A stretch of 64,000 nucleotides of DNA, taken from Paramixta manurensis (GTDB lineage: Bacteria > Pseudomonadota > Gammaproteobacteria > Enterobacterales > Enterobacteriaceae). The position numbers were made by a program, and so were the translations under genes. This document shows, piece after piece, positions 16,824-25,907 of this stretch. How positions within the stretch are numbered: the first letter of the stretch is position 1; each line of letters begins with the position of its first letter. The notes beneath the pieces are model-generated. The model made no database searches. It was not told the origin of the DNA and saw only the letters and a list, made by a program, of their open reading frames with translations. The DNA lies in NCBI RefSeq assembly GCF_013285385.1, contig NZ_CP054212.1, positions 4,464,001 through 4,528,000 of the forward strand. The letters are read 5' to 3'.

Positions 16824-18650
16824 TTATTCCTCACCGTCAACATGCTCACGGATCATGACCATAAACGGTTTACCAAATCGCTCCAGTTTTCGATGCCCCA
16901 CGCCGTTTACGCTCAGCATTTCTGAGGCGGTCAGCGGCATCTGTTCTGCCATTTCAATTAGTGTGGCGTCATTGAACACGACGTAAGGTGGAATATTCTC
17001 TTCATCGGCAATCGCTTTACGCAACTTACGCAGTTTGGCGAACAGTTTACGGTCGTAATTACCGGCATACGATTTCTGGCTACTGTTTTTGGTTTTAATA
17101 CTGACCAGACGCGGTACCGCTAACCTCAGCGGCGCTTCACCGCGCAACACAGGGCGAGCCGCCTCGGTTAACTGGAGCGCCGAATGCATAGCGATATTTT
17201 GTGTCACCAACCCTAAGTGAATAAGCTGGCGTAAGACACTCACCCAGTGCTCATGGCTCTGATCGCGTCCTAAGCCGTACACCGGCAACTTATCATGCCC
17301 CAGTTCCCGGATACGTTGATTATTGGCACCGCGCAGCACCTCAACCACATATCCCATGCCGAAACGCTGCCCCACACGATAAATACAGGAGAGCGCTTTT
17401 TGCGCTTCAACCAGCCCGTCATAGCGGCGCGGGGGATCGAGGCAAATATCACAGTTGCCGCACGCTTGCTGACGCCCTTCGCCAAAATAGTTAAGTAATA
17501 CCAGACGACGACAGGTTTGCGCCTCGGCAAAAGCGCCCATCGCATTGAGCTTATGCCGTTCAATATCTAACAATTGCCCAGGCGCTTTCTCTTCCAGACA
17601 GCGCCGCAGCCATGCCATATCCGCCGGGTCGTATAACAGCATCGCCTCCGCCGGTAAGCCATCACGCCCGGCGCGCCCGGTTTCCTGATAGTAGGATTCA
17701 ATGTTGCGTGGAATGTCGAAATGCACCACAAACCGCACATTAGGCTTATTAATCCCCATGCCAAACGCCACGGTTGCGACAACAATCTGCAAATCATCGC
17801 GTTGAAAGGCTTCTTGCACCTGCGCGCGGTGGGTATTCTCCATTCCGGCATGATAGGCACCGACGCTAAAACCCCGGCTTTGTAAACGTGCGGCGGTATC
17901 TTCGACTTTGGCGCGGCTATTACAGTAAATAATGCCGCTTTTACCGCGTTGATCTTGAACATAGCGCAGCAATTGTTCGGTAGGCTTAAACTTCTCCACC
18001 AGCATGTAGCGAATATTCGGGCGGTCAAAACTACTAATCTGGATCAGCGGATCGTTTAGTTGCAGTAACCGAACAATGTCATTACGGGTGGTTTCGTCGG
18101 CCGTGGCGGTCAGCGCCATGACCGGTAATTGTGCAAACCGTTGGCGCAATTGCCCCAACGCGCCATATTCAGGGCGGAAATCATGCCCCCACTGCGAAAT
18201 ACAGTGAGCTTCATCCACCGCCAACATCGCCGGGTTCCAGTGCGCCAGCGAGTCGAGGAAGTTATCCATCATCAAGCGTTCCGGCGCAATATACAGCAAA
18301 CGAATACGTCCACTGCGACAGCCCGCCATGACCTCTTGCTGCTGTTCTCGCGTTTGCGTGGAATTCAAACAGGCCGCCGCCACCCCGTTCGCCAACAGTT
18401 GATCAACCTGATCTTTCATCAGCGAGATGAGCGGCGAAACCACTAATGTCAGGCCTTCACGCACTAAGGCCGGGATTTGATAGCAGAGGGATTTACCGCC
18501 GCCGGTGGGCATCACCACCAGGCAATCACGACCAGCCAGCGAACTCTGAATAATGGTTTGCTGCCCGGGGCGAAATTGCTGGTAGCCGAAGGTATCGCGT
18601 AATACCTGTTCTGCCAGCATTTCCTGGTTGATTACTGCGGCTGTCGACAC
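16824..18650 (-). CDS. recQ: RecQ, ATP-dependent 3'-5' DNA helicase
   Basis: RecQ unwinds DNA in the RecF recombination pathway and at stalled forks. The 608-residue protein shows, in order, Walker A (MPTGGGKSL), the DEAH box with aromatic-rich loop (AVDEAHCISQWGHDFRPEY), and motif VI (YYQETGRAGRDG). The zinc-binding cysteines (QACGNCDICLDPP) and winged helix come next, then a C-terminal HRDC domain (about residues 525-605). The start codon is GTG at 18650, preceded by GGGGAA. Confidence 0.97.
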   Translation of the reverse strand: MSTAAVINQEMLAEQVLRDTFGYQQFRPGQQTIIQSSLAGRDCLVVMPTGGGKSLCYQIPALVREGLTLVVSPLISLMKDQVDQLLANGVAAACLNSTQTREQQQEVMAGCRSGRIRLLYIAPERLMMDNFLDSLAHWNPAMLAVDEAHCISQWGHDFRPEYGALGQLRQRFAQLPVMALTATADETTRNDIVRLLQLNDPLIQISSFDRPNIRYMLVEKFKPTEQLLRYVQDQRGKSGIIYCNSRAKVEDTAARLQSRGFSVGAYHAGMENTHRAQVQEAFQRDDLQIVVATVAFGMGINKPNVRFVVHFDIPRNIESYYQETGRAGRDGLPAEAMLLYDPADMAWLRRCLEEKAPGQLLDIERHKLNAMGAFAEAQTCRRLVLLNYFGEGRQQACGNCDICLDPPRRYDGLVEAQKALSCIYRVGQRFGMGYVVEVLRGANNQRIRELGHDKLPVYGLGRDQSHEHWVSVLRQLIHLGLVTQNIAMHSALQLTEAARPVLRGEAPLRLAVPRLVSIKTKNSSQKSYAGNYDRKLFAKLRKLRKAIADEENIPPYVVFNDATLIEMAEQMPLTASEMLSVNGVGHRKLERFGKPFMVMIREHVDGEE

Positions 18651-18754
18651 ATCTTCCCCGTCTTATCTTGCAATGATCATATGAACCCGGGCCGCACTTA
18701 TCTTGCCCAACGATTCGAGGCAGAGAATGGTACCACTCCCCCGCCAGGATTTCG

Positions 18755-19633
18755 TTAGAATAAATCATTCAACGTCACGCCGACACCAATACGCGTCTGG
18801 CGATGGTTGTAATCAATCAGCGACTCGCCATAACCACTAAATAACTGGGTGTAGAAACGAACATGTTCGCTTATCGGGTAACTCCACGCCATCTCGGCAC
18901 CGCCATAACCGGTATTCCAGTTATAGTTGCCCTGAACGCTGAAAATGCTCTCACCCCATTGATAACCCAATTTCGCACGATAGTAGCCCATATATTTGGT
19001 GATATCCGGGTTATCGTCGTTACTTTTACTCTCCGGTAGGCGATACCAGGGTTTAATTTCAGCGAGGAAATTACCGTTCTGCGCCATTAAACGCGCATAC
19101 ACGCGGTTCCAACTGCGAGAAGTAGGATCGGAACGACCATTTGATTCATGATTTAGCCCCATCTCCACATCACGTAGTGTCCAACCGGCAAACTGATAAT
19201 CGGTCGCCCAGCCGAGGAAAATCTGCGGCTCGTAGTTAGTTTCCCGGAAAGGTGACGAAGCTCCCCGGTTAGAAAGCTGCCACCAGGAGCGTTGCGTATA
19301 GGATGCCGCCAGGACCGAGTTATCGCCTAATATGCCGCGCCACAGCGGAAATGCCAGACTTAACTGGAACTTTACCTCATCCTTTTTGGCGCTATCAGCC
19401 CAATCATACGATTGAATAGCGTCTTTATTAATATTGCTGGTGTAAGTGTAAAGCAGGTAATTATTTTCATAAGGATAAAGCACAAAAGGGTTATCGTGTT
19501 TTTCCAGTAGGTTAGCAATAATGCTACCGCGTACCGCCGGCGCATCATGAATATCTTTGGTTGTCGCTTCCTGTGCTTGTGCCAGAACCGGCAGAAATAC
19601 GCTTGCCGTCAGCAATCCTCTTAATATGCGCAT
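18755..19633 (-). CDS. pldA: PldA, outer-membrane phospholipase A (OmpLA)
   Basis: A 12-stranded outer-membrane beta-barrel phospholipase that removes misplaced phospholipids from the outer leaflet. The catalytic stretch is GLNHESNGRSDPTSRSWNR, carrying the His, Ser and Asn of the active site. The protein ends LNDLF with a C-terminal Phe typical of barrel proteins. I chose the ATG at 19633 (MRILRGLLTAS), which follows CGGAG and gives a signal peptide cleaved after AQAQ. The upstream frame to 19693 adds an unconserved extension. The product has 292 residues. Confidence 0.96.
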   Translation of the reverse strand: MRILRGLLTASVFLPVLAQAQEATTKDIHDAPAVRGSIIANLLEKHDNPFVLYPYENNYLLYTYTSNINKDAIQSYDWADSAKKDEVKFQLSLAFPLWRGILGDNSVLAASYTQRSWWQLSNRGASSPFRETNYEPQIFLGWATDYQFAGWTLRDVEMGLNHESNGRSDPTSRSWNRVYARLMAQNGNFLAEIKPWYRLPESKSNDDNPDITKYMGYYRAKLGYQWGESIFSVQGNYNWNTGYGGAEMAWSYPISEHVRFYTQLFSGYGESLIDYNHRQTRIGVGVTLNDLF

Positions 19634-19811
19634 AGTGTTCTCCGCTGAAGCGCTGTGCGATGAAAGTGTAAAAAAGCAGGTCATTCTACACACAAATTTA
19701 TAGCAATATCAGCGTGACAGTCTGAAAGTGGAAAGCCTATTACTGGCAGCATAAAATACCCACCTCATTAACATTTTCAGCCCCTTTTTTACTGTTTTAG
19801 GAAGGCAAACC

Positions 19812-20282
19812 ATGTCAGGAATTCCGTTATCGCAGGACGCGGCGCGTCATCTGATTGGAGAAATTTTTGTTTATCACATGCCGTTTAATCAGGCGCTTGG
19901 TCTGAAGCTGGAACGCCTTGAGGCGGACTACGCGGAACTCAGCTTTACCAATCAGGAGATGTTGGTAGGTAATGCAGCGCAAAAAATTCTGCATGGCGGG
20001 GTTATCGCATCAGTGTTGGACGTGGCTGCCGGGCTGGTTTGTGTCAGCGGCTCCCTAACGCGCCAGCAAACGATTACCGAAACGGAGTTGCGACAACGCC
20101 TGGCAAAAATGGGCACCATCGATCTGCGCGTGGATTATCTGCGCCCCGGGCGCGGAGAGCGTTTTACTGCCTCCAGCAGTTTATTGCGCGCCGGTAATAA
20201 GGTGGCGGTCGCACGCGTAGAGTTGCACAACGATGCCGGCGTCTATATTGCCAGCGCCACCGCCACTTACCTGGTAGGCTAA
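19812..20282 (+). CDS. yigI: YigI, hotdog-fold acyl-CoA thioesterase
   Basis: A 156-residue hotdog-fold protein of the YigI family, the long-chain acyl-CoA thioesterase in E. coli linked to beta-oxidation. The characteristic LHGGVIASVLDVAAGL motif lies near residue 60 and DLRVDYLRPG near 112. The ATG follows TTAGGAAGG. It diverges from pldA, as in E. coli. The next gene downstream is the large unknown ORF. Confidence 0.9.
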   Translation: MSGIPLSQDAARHLIGEIFVYHMPFNQALGLKLERLEADYAELSFTNQEMLVGNAAQKILHGGVIASVLDVAAGLVCVSGSLTRQQTITETELRQRLAKMGTIDLRVDYLRPGRGERFTASSSLLRAGNKVAVARVELHNDAGVYIASATATYLVG

Positions 20283-20344
20283 TTCGAGTAACGATTGAGA
20301 GTTACCCGCCATTAAATGTGGGTAACCATAGAATAAATAGGCAT

Positions 20345-20373
20345 TTGTCACGATAAGCATCTGTTTACAGAAT
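20345..20373 (+). promoter_or_regulatory. Candidate sigma-70 promoter of the large ORF
   Basis: TTGTCA (20345-20350) and CAGAAT (20368-20373) are separated by 17 bp, upstream of the 1331-residue ORF. Nearby are two inverted repeats: GTTACCC/GGGTAAC at about 20301-20326, and ACGGGC/GCCCGT at 20388-20411. I found no HrpL-type box (GGAAC...CCAC) in the 20283-20455 interval. Confidence 0.35.
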
Positions 20374-20455
20374 AGCGGCTAACACGCACGGGCCAGTCTG
20401 TCTGAGCCCGTTGCGTCACCTACATGGCTTTTTAACAGTAATGTAAGGAATGCCC

Positions 20456-23400
20456 ATGAAGTTAAGCCGCCTTATTCATCCGAACACCCCACCGCCCAAT
20501 GAAGCGGAAACGGATAGCACGCGCTCTTTGGGCGCGCAACCTCCCGGCGCAAAACGGGTTGGAAAAGAGGCGGCAGCCCGTGTGCAGGCCGGGCAGGCGA
20601 AAACCACCGCTTTGGCCGCGAAAAATAGCACCTCGTTTAAAAATAAGCTGACACGACGCGCGCTGGATTTTTCTGCCGTAGTGCCGGGCAGCGGGCGTAC
20701 CATTAACCGCCCGTTACGCCAGTCTCCACCGGAAATCGATCTGTTCGAGGGTGAAACAGAGGATGAAATTTCAGCGCTCCAAAAAAGCCAGCGCCTTATC
20801 CGCCATGCGCAAGCCCTCGTCGATTCGCTGGAAAAAGAGCCGGTCTCGCTGTGGCAACGTCCGGCGGAATCCCCGCACCGTCGGCGCCTGACTAAACTGA
20901 TCCCGTGGTTAAAACCTGACACGTTAAAGAACAAGGCCTCGCTGTATGGCTCCGCGACGCCGGATAAGGGCAATGCCGATGAGCGCCCTGACAGGGAGGC
21001 GATTTCCCAACAAAGTCAGGCGTTGAAGCAGCATATTGCCGAGCAGCAAACCCAACTGGAAGCCGCCATTGAGGTGCTGGAAAAGGCTTATGGCAGCCGG
21101 GCGACCACCACGCCGTCATCGTCAGCAAGTGAAACCCGTATTCAACTGGCTGAGCAGCAAGTCGCCGCATGTAGCGCCGCTCTTCGGCAGAGTATTGAAC
21201 ATCCGGCGGCAATTGCGCTTTTTAAGCTCAGTGACTATGCCGATTTACTGGATAAGAAACTGGATTTTTCTCTGAAACATTTCGCAGAGTTGAAAACCGA
21301 AGCGGAAAATATTCAAAGCGGCAGCGAAACACAGCGCAAAACCACCGAGTTACTGTTACTGCTCAACAGTGAAAAAATTCGCCTGTTAATGGATATTGGC
21401 GTCAGCATGGATAGCGCCAATAGCGGACTGCAAGAAGCCACGCAAATGCTGGATAAATTGCATCTGGCACTCAATAACCTCGACAACGTTCCTAATAGCG
21501 AAAACCAACCGCTGAGACGCGAGGTGATCCTGACTGATATTACCCGTTATCAAGCGCTGCGCGAGGCGGCGGAACAGACCCTGGCCGCCAATATGCGCCA
21601 TCTGGATAGCCTGGACACCAACGCAGCCGAGGTGGCGTATCAAGTTGATAAGTTGCTGGAGAAACTTAACGCTGACAATAGCATTTTATTACAACAACAT
21701 GCGGAGAGTCGGCAACAGTGGGTTAATGCTGCGAAAAGCGCGGCGTTACTCAACCAGGCAACGCCGCCAGCGCCCTCTCCCGCCGATGCGCCCCGTCCGG
21801 ACCAAGCGCAACTTGAACAACTGAAGAAGGATCTACATCTTCGCCTCACCCAAGTCTTGGGCGGCAATGACGCGAAAACGCTGTTAATTCCCAAACTGGA
21901 TGCGCTGGCTACACGCCTCATTGATAACCCCGCGTTGACCAAACAGCCGCCCTGGCTGGTGGTCGACATTGTGATGTCATCATTGTCTACCGTCACCGGC
22001 CTTAACGCCTCGCTGGCAAGCAAGGTGCTTGATGCGTTGGCAGACTACCCGGTAACCCATTGGTTAACCCAACGCGCAGAGGATGACCAAGCAATCGCGC
22101 TTACCGCGTTGTGCCGCCAACTCTGTACCCTGCCGCGTGGCGCCGACTTACTACAGCTCCTTTCCAACGCGGGCGACACGCCGCCCAATGCGGATCAATC
22201 AAAAGCGCTGCGCACCTTCTGGAACGCCGATTTGGCAATGCAAACCGAACAGGATCCGGCGGTTGTACAGTGGCTCGGTCAGGCACGCAAGGTTGCACAG
22301 GCTAAGGCACAAGGTCGCGATGAAAACCTGGATGATGTCGACTTGGCCGCGTACAACGCGGTGCGTAATGGTTATCTCAGTAACGCGCCGGGTTCACTGT
22401 ATGCGCGCGATAATCAACGCCTGCTCAAAACCACCAACGAATGGGTACTACGCGCACTGGCGCAACAGCCGGACGATGCCGGACATAGCTGGCGGGAATG
22501 GGTGCCGCTGCTGAATAAAACGCCGTTCAATGCCAAAACGCTGGAGCGCGTTTTTGAGATTAGCCAAAGTATGGGCATGGACTCGTTGCGTAGTCAGGTG
22601 GCCAGATTAATTGATAGCCAACAGCAGACATTGCATCAGCTAATTGCGCACGGTTCTGAGCAAGCCAATAGTGAGAATGGGCTTGCTGAACTAACCACCG
22701 CCGCACAAGTGGTGTTAAACCATCTGCAAAAAAAAGACACGCCGCTGGCACACACCACGCTGGGCCGCGCCGATCTACGCGCCATCGAACGCGCGTTAAA
22801 AAAACTCTCTCCGCCCTCCACCCACCATCATGCGGGGCGAGACTGGTTCGATAAGTTAACCTCCTCATCCGCACCGCCGTTTATTGCTGAATTATGTCGG
22901 CAAAAATTGACCGTTCATGAAGCGCTAAACCGGTTGGATAACGAATTACGCCAAAAGCTCCCGGAAGCGCTATCACACGCCGTTCCGCCTCCTAATATCG
23001 ATGAATTTGGCACGGCGGTTCGTCTGCTAAAGGAGCGACATTTTCAGGACAAACAGGATATTTTGACCTTTTTCAAGCCACTGATTGAAGGAAGCCGTTT
23101 ACGCGATCGCGTGCGACTCGGCGGCGGCGGAACGCTGGGGATTGGCCTACCATCATTACCTTATAACCTCGCTTCGGTGGTCGCACCGACGTTTTCAATG
23201 GAGGTGGCGCGGAGCGAAGAGGCGTTTGCTCAACTGTTTATGCCGATCCTGGGCATGGAGATGTCCTTCGGAAAAGCCCGGACGCTGGCGGCAGAAGTCA
23301 GCCTGGGCGTCTCTGCCGGGGTTGAAATACTGCCCGGTTTATCCGTTCAAGGCGGCTTGACCGGTCGTCTGCGCGGTCAGCAAGCGCAGACAGATGCCAC

Positions 23401-24451
23401 GCTGATGCGCTTTTTCCGCAAGCGCTTCCAGGACGATGAAATGCGCAGCAAGATGTTTAACTGCCTGGACAGTATGGTTCGTTGGGATACGTTAGAGGCG
23501 GAACAGGGAAGAGCCTATTCCAGCCCGTTAGAAGCGGTTTTGGCCCGGAACCCGGACGTTTCCATCAGTCACGTCTTTGCCGAAAGCGACACGCTTAACC
23601 TCAGCGCGCGCGCCGCGATACGGCTACCTTTCGCCAGCCATAGCGAGCACCATGATATTTCACAGTGGGCCAATAACGAACTGGCGATCGCCGCAGAAAG
23701 CGAACGCACTCATGATCGACGCGCCGAACAAAATGGCGCGGTTCATGTGGATAAAGTGCGAGGTGACAGCGCGCAGCAGCGTGTCATTGTCAGCGCCGCC
23801 CTCAATGGCTCTCCACTTTCCAACGCCCCGGTTAGCCATGGCGCGGGCAGCAGCGGGCGCTTCTCTGCGCCGCTTCAGTTCGCCATCAATCGTGATATTG
23901 CCTGGCACGTAGAACGGCATGAAATTTCCCCGTTTACCATTGATGATAAGCAAGATGCCGATCTTGACCGTCATTACAGTAGCGCGACCGATATGTTGGC
24001 GGAAATTTCCGCCAACCGGGAAGAGTGGCTAATGCGCTGTATTGAAACGCTTGAGCCTGACGGAGACCGGCGCGACACGCCAGAGCTACGCCAGCAAGCC
24101 GCCGTCATTATGGATGAGTTTGAACAAACCATTACCCAACTGGCAAAACAGAGTAAATATTGCCTGTATAACGTCAACTATTCGCTAAAAGGTGAAGCTG
24201 GCGCAGAGATCGACAGCTATCGTGCGCTGATTCAACTGGCACGGAATAGTGGTGACGAGGCGCGGGTCGGCGAATTGGAAAAAGCGGTAGATGAAATATT
24301 ACAAATGCGCGGAAGCTGGCGGCCATTGATGCTGATTATCCGCGAACGCGCCCGCGATGCCAGCACCAAAGGCCTACGCTATGCGGTGCGCTTTCAATAC
24401 AACAAGAGTAACGAAGGCCAGCGGACTGCCGCACAGTTTCCGCCACCTTAA
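20456..24451 (+). CDS. Very large unrecognised protein, candidate type III effector
   Basis: A 1331-residue protein that I cannot assign. The N-terminal ~110 residues are rich in Ser, Thr, Pro, Gln, Ala and basic residues, with no hydrophobic signal peptide, as in type III effectors. Residues ~105-870 are almost entirely helical and charged, with coiled-coil stretches and a proline-rich linker (TPPAPSPADAPRPD). From ~888 the character changes to Gly-rich, alternating beta-like segments (GGGGTLGIGLPSLPYNL, AAEVSLGVSAGVEILPGL, TLNLSARAAIRLPF, a final GLRYAVRFQYNK hairpin). There are two WxxxE motifs (WDTLE ~1010, WANNE ~1071), but about one is expected by chance. Size and layout recall AvrE/DspE or AWR (RipA)-type effectors; that is inference. 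I chose the second ATG because AAGGA is spaced six bases from it; 20450 is the alternative. It ends five bases from the convergent corA. Confidence 0.6.
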   Translation: MKLSRLIHPNTPPPNEAETDSTRSLGAQPPGAKRVGKEAAARVQAGQAKTTALAAKNSTSFKNKLTRRALDFSAVVPGSGRTINRPLRQSPPEIDLFEGETEDEISALQKSQRLIRHAQALVDSLEKEPVSLWQRPAESPHRRRLTKLIPWLKPDTLKNKASLYGSATPDKGNADERPDREAISQQSQALKQHIAEQQTQLEAAIEVLEKAYGSRATTTPSSSASETRIQLAEQQVAACSAALRQSIEHPAAIALFKLSDYADLLDKKLDFSLKHFAELKTEAENIQSGSETQRKTTELLLLLNSEKIRLLMDIGVSMDSANSGLQEATQMLDKLHLALNNLDNVPNSENQPLRREVILTDITRYQALREAAEQTLAANMRHLDSLDTNAAEVAYQVDKLLEKLNADNSILLQQHAESRQQWVNAAKSAALLNQATPPAPSPADAPRPDQAQLEQLKKDLHLRLTQVLGGNDAKTLLIPKLDALATRLIDNPALTKQPPWLVVDIVMSSLSTVTGLNASLASKVLDALADYPVTHWLTQRAEDDQAIALTALCRQLCTLPRGADLLQLLSNAGDTPPNADQSKALRTFWNADLAMQTEQDPAVVQWLGQARKVAQAKAQGRDENLDDVDLAAYNAVRNGYLSNAPGSLYARDNQRLLKTTNEWVLRALAQQPDDAGHSWREWVPLLNKTPFNAKTLERVFEISQSMGMDSLRSQVARLIDSQQQTLHQLIAHGSEQANSENGLAELTTAAQVVLNHLQKKDTPLAHTTLGRADLRAIERALKKLSPPSTHHHAGRDWFDKLTSSSAPPFIAELCRQKLTVHEALNRLDNELRQKLPEALSHAVPPPNIDEFGTAVRLLKERHFQDKQDILTFFKPLIEGSRLRDRVRLGGGGTLGIGLPSLPYNLASVVAPTFSMEVARSEEAFAQLFMPILGMEMSFGKARTLAAEVSLGVSAGVEILPGLSVQGGLTGRLRGQQAQTDATLMRFFRKRFQDDEMRSKMFNCLDSMVRWDTLEAEQGRAYSSPLEAVLARNPDVSISHVFAESDTLNLSARAAIRLPFASHSEHHDISQWANNELAIAAESERTHDRRAEQNGAVHVDKVRGDSAQQRVIVSAALNGSPLSNAPVSHGAGSSGRFSAPLQFAINRDIAWHVERHEISPFTIDDKQDADLDRHYSSATDMLAEISANREEWLMRCIETLEPDGDRRDTPELRQQAAVIMDEFEQTITQLAKQSKYCLYNVNYSLKGEAGAEIDSYRALIQLARNSGDEARVGELEKAVDEILQMRGSWRPLMLIIRERARDASTKGLRYAVRFQYNKSNEGQRTAAQFPPP

Positions 24452-24456
24452 TCCTA

Positions 24457-25410
24457 TTACAACCAGTTTTTGCGCTTAAAGTAGAGGTAAGGCGCCAGCC
24501 CGGCGAGGATCATTAAGCCGATGGCACCAGGATAGCCAAAGCTCCATTTTAGCTCAGGCATAAATGCAAAGTTCATACCGTAACTAGAGGCAACCAGCGT
24601 TGGCGGCAGGAACACTACCGAGACCACCGAGAAGATTTTGATAATGCGGTTCTGCTCAATGTTGATGAAGCCCATTGCCGCCTGCATCAGGAAGTTCACT
24701 TTCTGAAACAGTGATTCGTTGTGTGGCAACAGCGATTCGATATCGCGCAAGATCTCACGCGCCTGTTCTAACTGATTACCCGGTAAACGCGCCTTCCGCA
24801 CCAGGAAGTTGAGCGCACGCTGGGTATCCATCAAACACAGGCGAACTTTCCAGCCGATATCTTCCAACTCCGCCAGGGTTGAAAGCGCCTGGTCAAACTC
24901 ATCGCCTTGTTGCCCTTCCATGATCACACGGCTGAGTTTTTCCAAATCGCTATAGATGTTCTCAATCTCATCCGCTAGCTGTTCAATTTTGGTCTCAAAC
25001 AAATCAAGCAACAGTTCAAACGCATTGCCGTCGGACAAAATCTGATTACGCGCCCGCATACGATAGAGGCGAAACGCGGGGAGTTCGCGTTCACGCAGCG
25101 TGTACAGGCGACCTTCGCGGATGGTAAACGCTACCGTAGAATTCCCGGCGTGATCTTCCGCATCTTCATAGAAAAAGAAGGAGTGGATATGAAGGCCATC
25201 TTCGTCTTCGAAGAAACGGGCGGAAGCTTCGATGTCTTCCAGTTCCGGGCGCGTGGCCAGGCTTTGGCCTAACTCGCTCTGAACGCGCTCACGCTCGTGT
25301 TCTTCGGGTTCGATCAAATCAACCCATACCGAGGAAACCAGTTTATCCGCAGGCTCTTCCAGCTCCAGACGTGCCAGACGGCTTTCATCCAGTTTAAATG
25401 CGCTCAGCAT
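24457..25410 (-). CDS. corA: CorA, magnesium/cobalt/nickel channel
   Basis: A homopentameric Mg2+ channel of the inner membrane. The long cytoplasmic domain contains ETKIEQLADEIENIYSDLE. Two C-terminal helices follow, with the signature YGMNF between them, and the protein ends KRKNWL. The ATG at 25410 (MLSAFKLDE), preceded by GGGAG, aligns with the E. coli start; the frame runs open to 25458. The product has 317 residues. A sigma-70-like promoter near 25651-25679 gives a leader of about 235 nt that contains the leader peptide corL. Confidence 0.97.
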   Translation of the reverse strand: MLSAFKLDESRLARLELEEPADKLVSSVWVDLIEPEEHERERVQSELGQSLATRPELEDIEASARFFEDEDGLHIHSFFFYEDAEDHAGNSTVAFTIREGRLYTLRERELPAFRLYRMRARNQILSDGNAFELLLDLFETKIEQLADEIENIYSDLEKLSRVIMEGQQGDEFDQALSTLAELEDIGWKVRLCLMDTQRALNFLVRKARLPGNQLEQAREILRDIESLLPHNESLFQKVNFLMQAAMGFINIEQNRIIKIFSVVSVVFLPPTLVASSYGMNFAFMPELKWSFGYPGAIGLMILAGLAPYLYFKRKNWL

Positions 25411-25561
25411 AGCAGTACTCCCAATAGCAGCAACAAGTGGGACAGTACGCTTGAACACGGAAACAATGCTGTTTCGATCAGTTTTCTACGCTGACTCGAG
25501 CGACGGGGAAATACAGAGGGTCGCTAACAACCACGAAGGCTATCAGCAAAAGAGGATAGCC

Positions 25562-25618
25562 TTAGGCGTTGCACCTGCGCAGCAGGTTAATGAGCCAGTA
25601 TCGACTGGGTGTGTCCAA
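25562..25618 (-). CDS. corL: CorL leader peptide of corA
   Basis: An 18-codon ORF, TTG start, preceded by AGAGGA at eight bases and encoding MDTPSRYWLINLLRRCNA. It lies in the corA 5' leader. In Salmonella a short ORF corL in this leader couples translation to Rho-dependent termination before corA in response to Mg2+. Here the ORF end overlaps a small hairpin (ACCTGC/GCAGGT). A second hairpin GGCTATC/GATAGCC at 25538-25561 follows the stop codon immediately. Assignment rests on position, ribosome site and family precedent. Confidence 0.6.
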   Translation of the reverse strand: MDTPSRYWLINLLRRCNA

Positions 25619-25650
25619 GGCGAGTGTCCTCTTAGGGTAATCGTGCGCGC

Positions 25651-25679
25651 ATGTTACGCTGAGACGAAAAAGGCGTCAA
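25651..25679 (-). promoter_or_regulatory. corA promoter
   Basis: On the minus strand, TTGACG (25679-25674) and TAACAT (25656-25651) are separated by 17 bp, a near-consensus sigma-70 promoter. Transcription would start near 25644. An inverted repeat AAGCGTGC/GCACGCTT overlaps its upstream edge. Confidence 0.7.
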
Positions 25680-25907
25680 GCGTGCCTTGCACGCTTTAAT
25701 TCCCACCAGCCGGAACAATTCTCACCCAACAATAATAGGGTTTCTCGCCCAGACTTCTTCATGCCAAAGTCAATAAAATTACTAACCATTACGACATAAA
25801 TCACCAAAAAATCTCGAGAAATATAGGTACGATTTTCTTTTCAATTAAATATAGAATCACGCACCTGATCAAAATATAGCCAAAAAAAACACAGGGATAT
25901 CTAATTA

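Noticed and set aside
20283..20455. A search for a HrpL (hrp box) promoter for the large ORF
   Set aside because: No GGAAC-N15/16-CCAC pattern is present; a sigma-70-like promoter is the better candidate.
23483..23680. Two WxxxE motifs in the giant protein as evidence for an effector of the WxxxE type
   Set aside because: With about sixteen Trp in the protein, roughly one WxxxE is expected by chance, so the motifs alone prove nothing.
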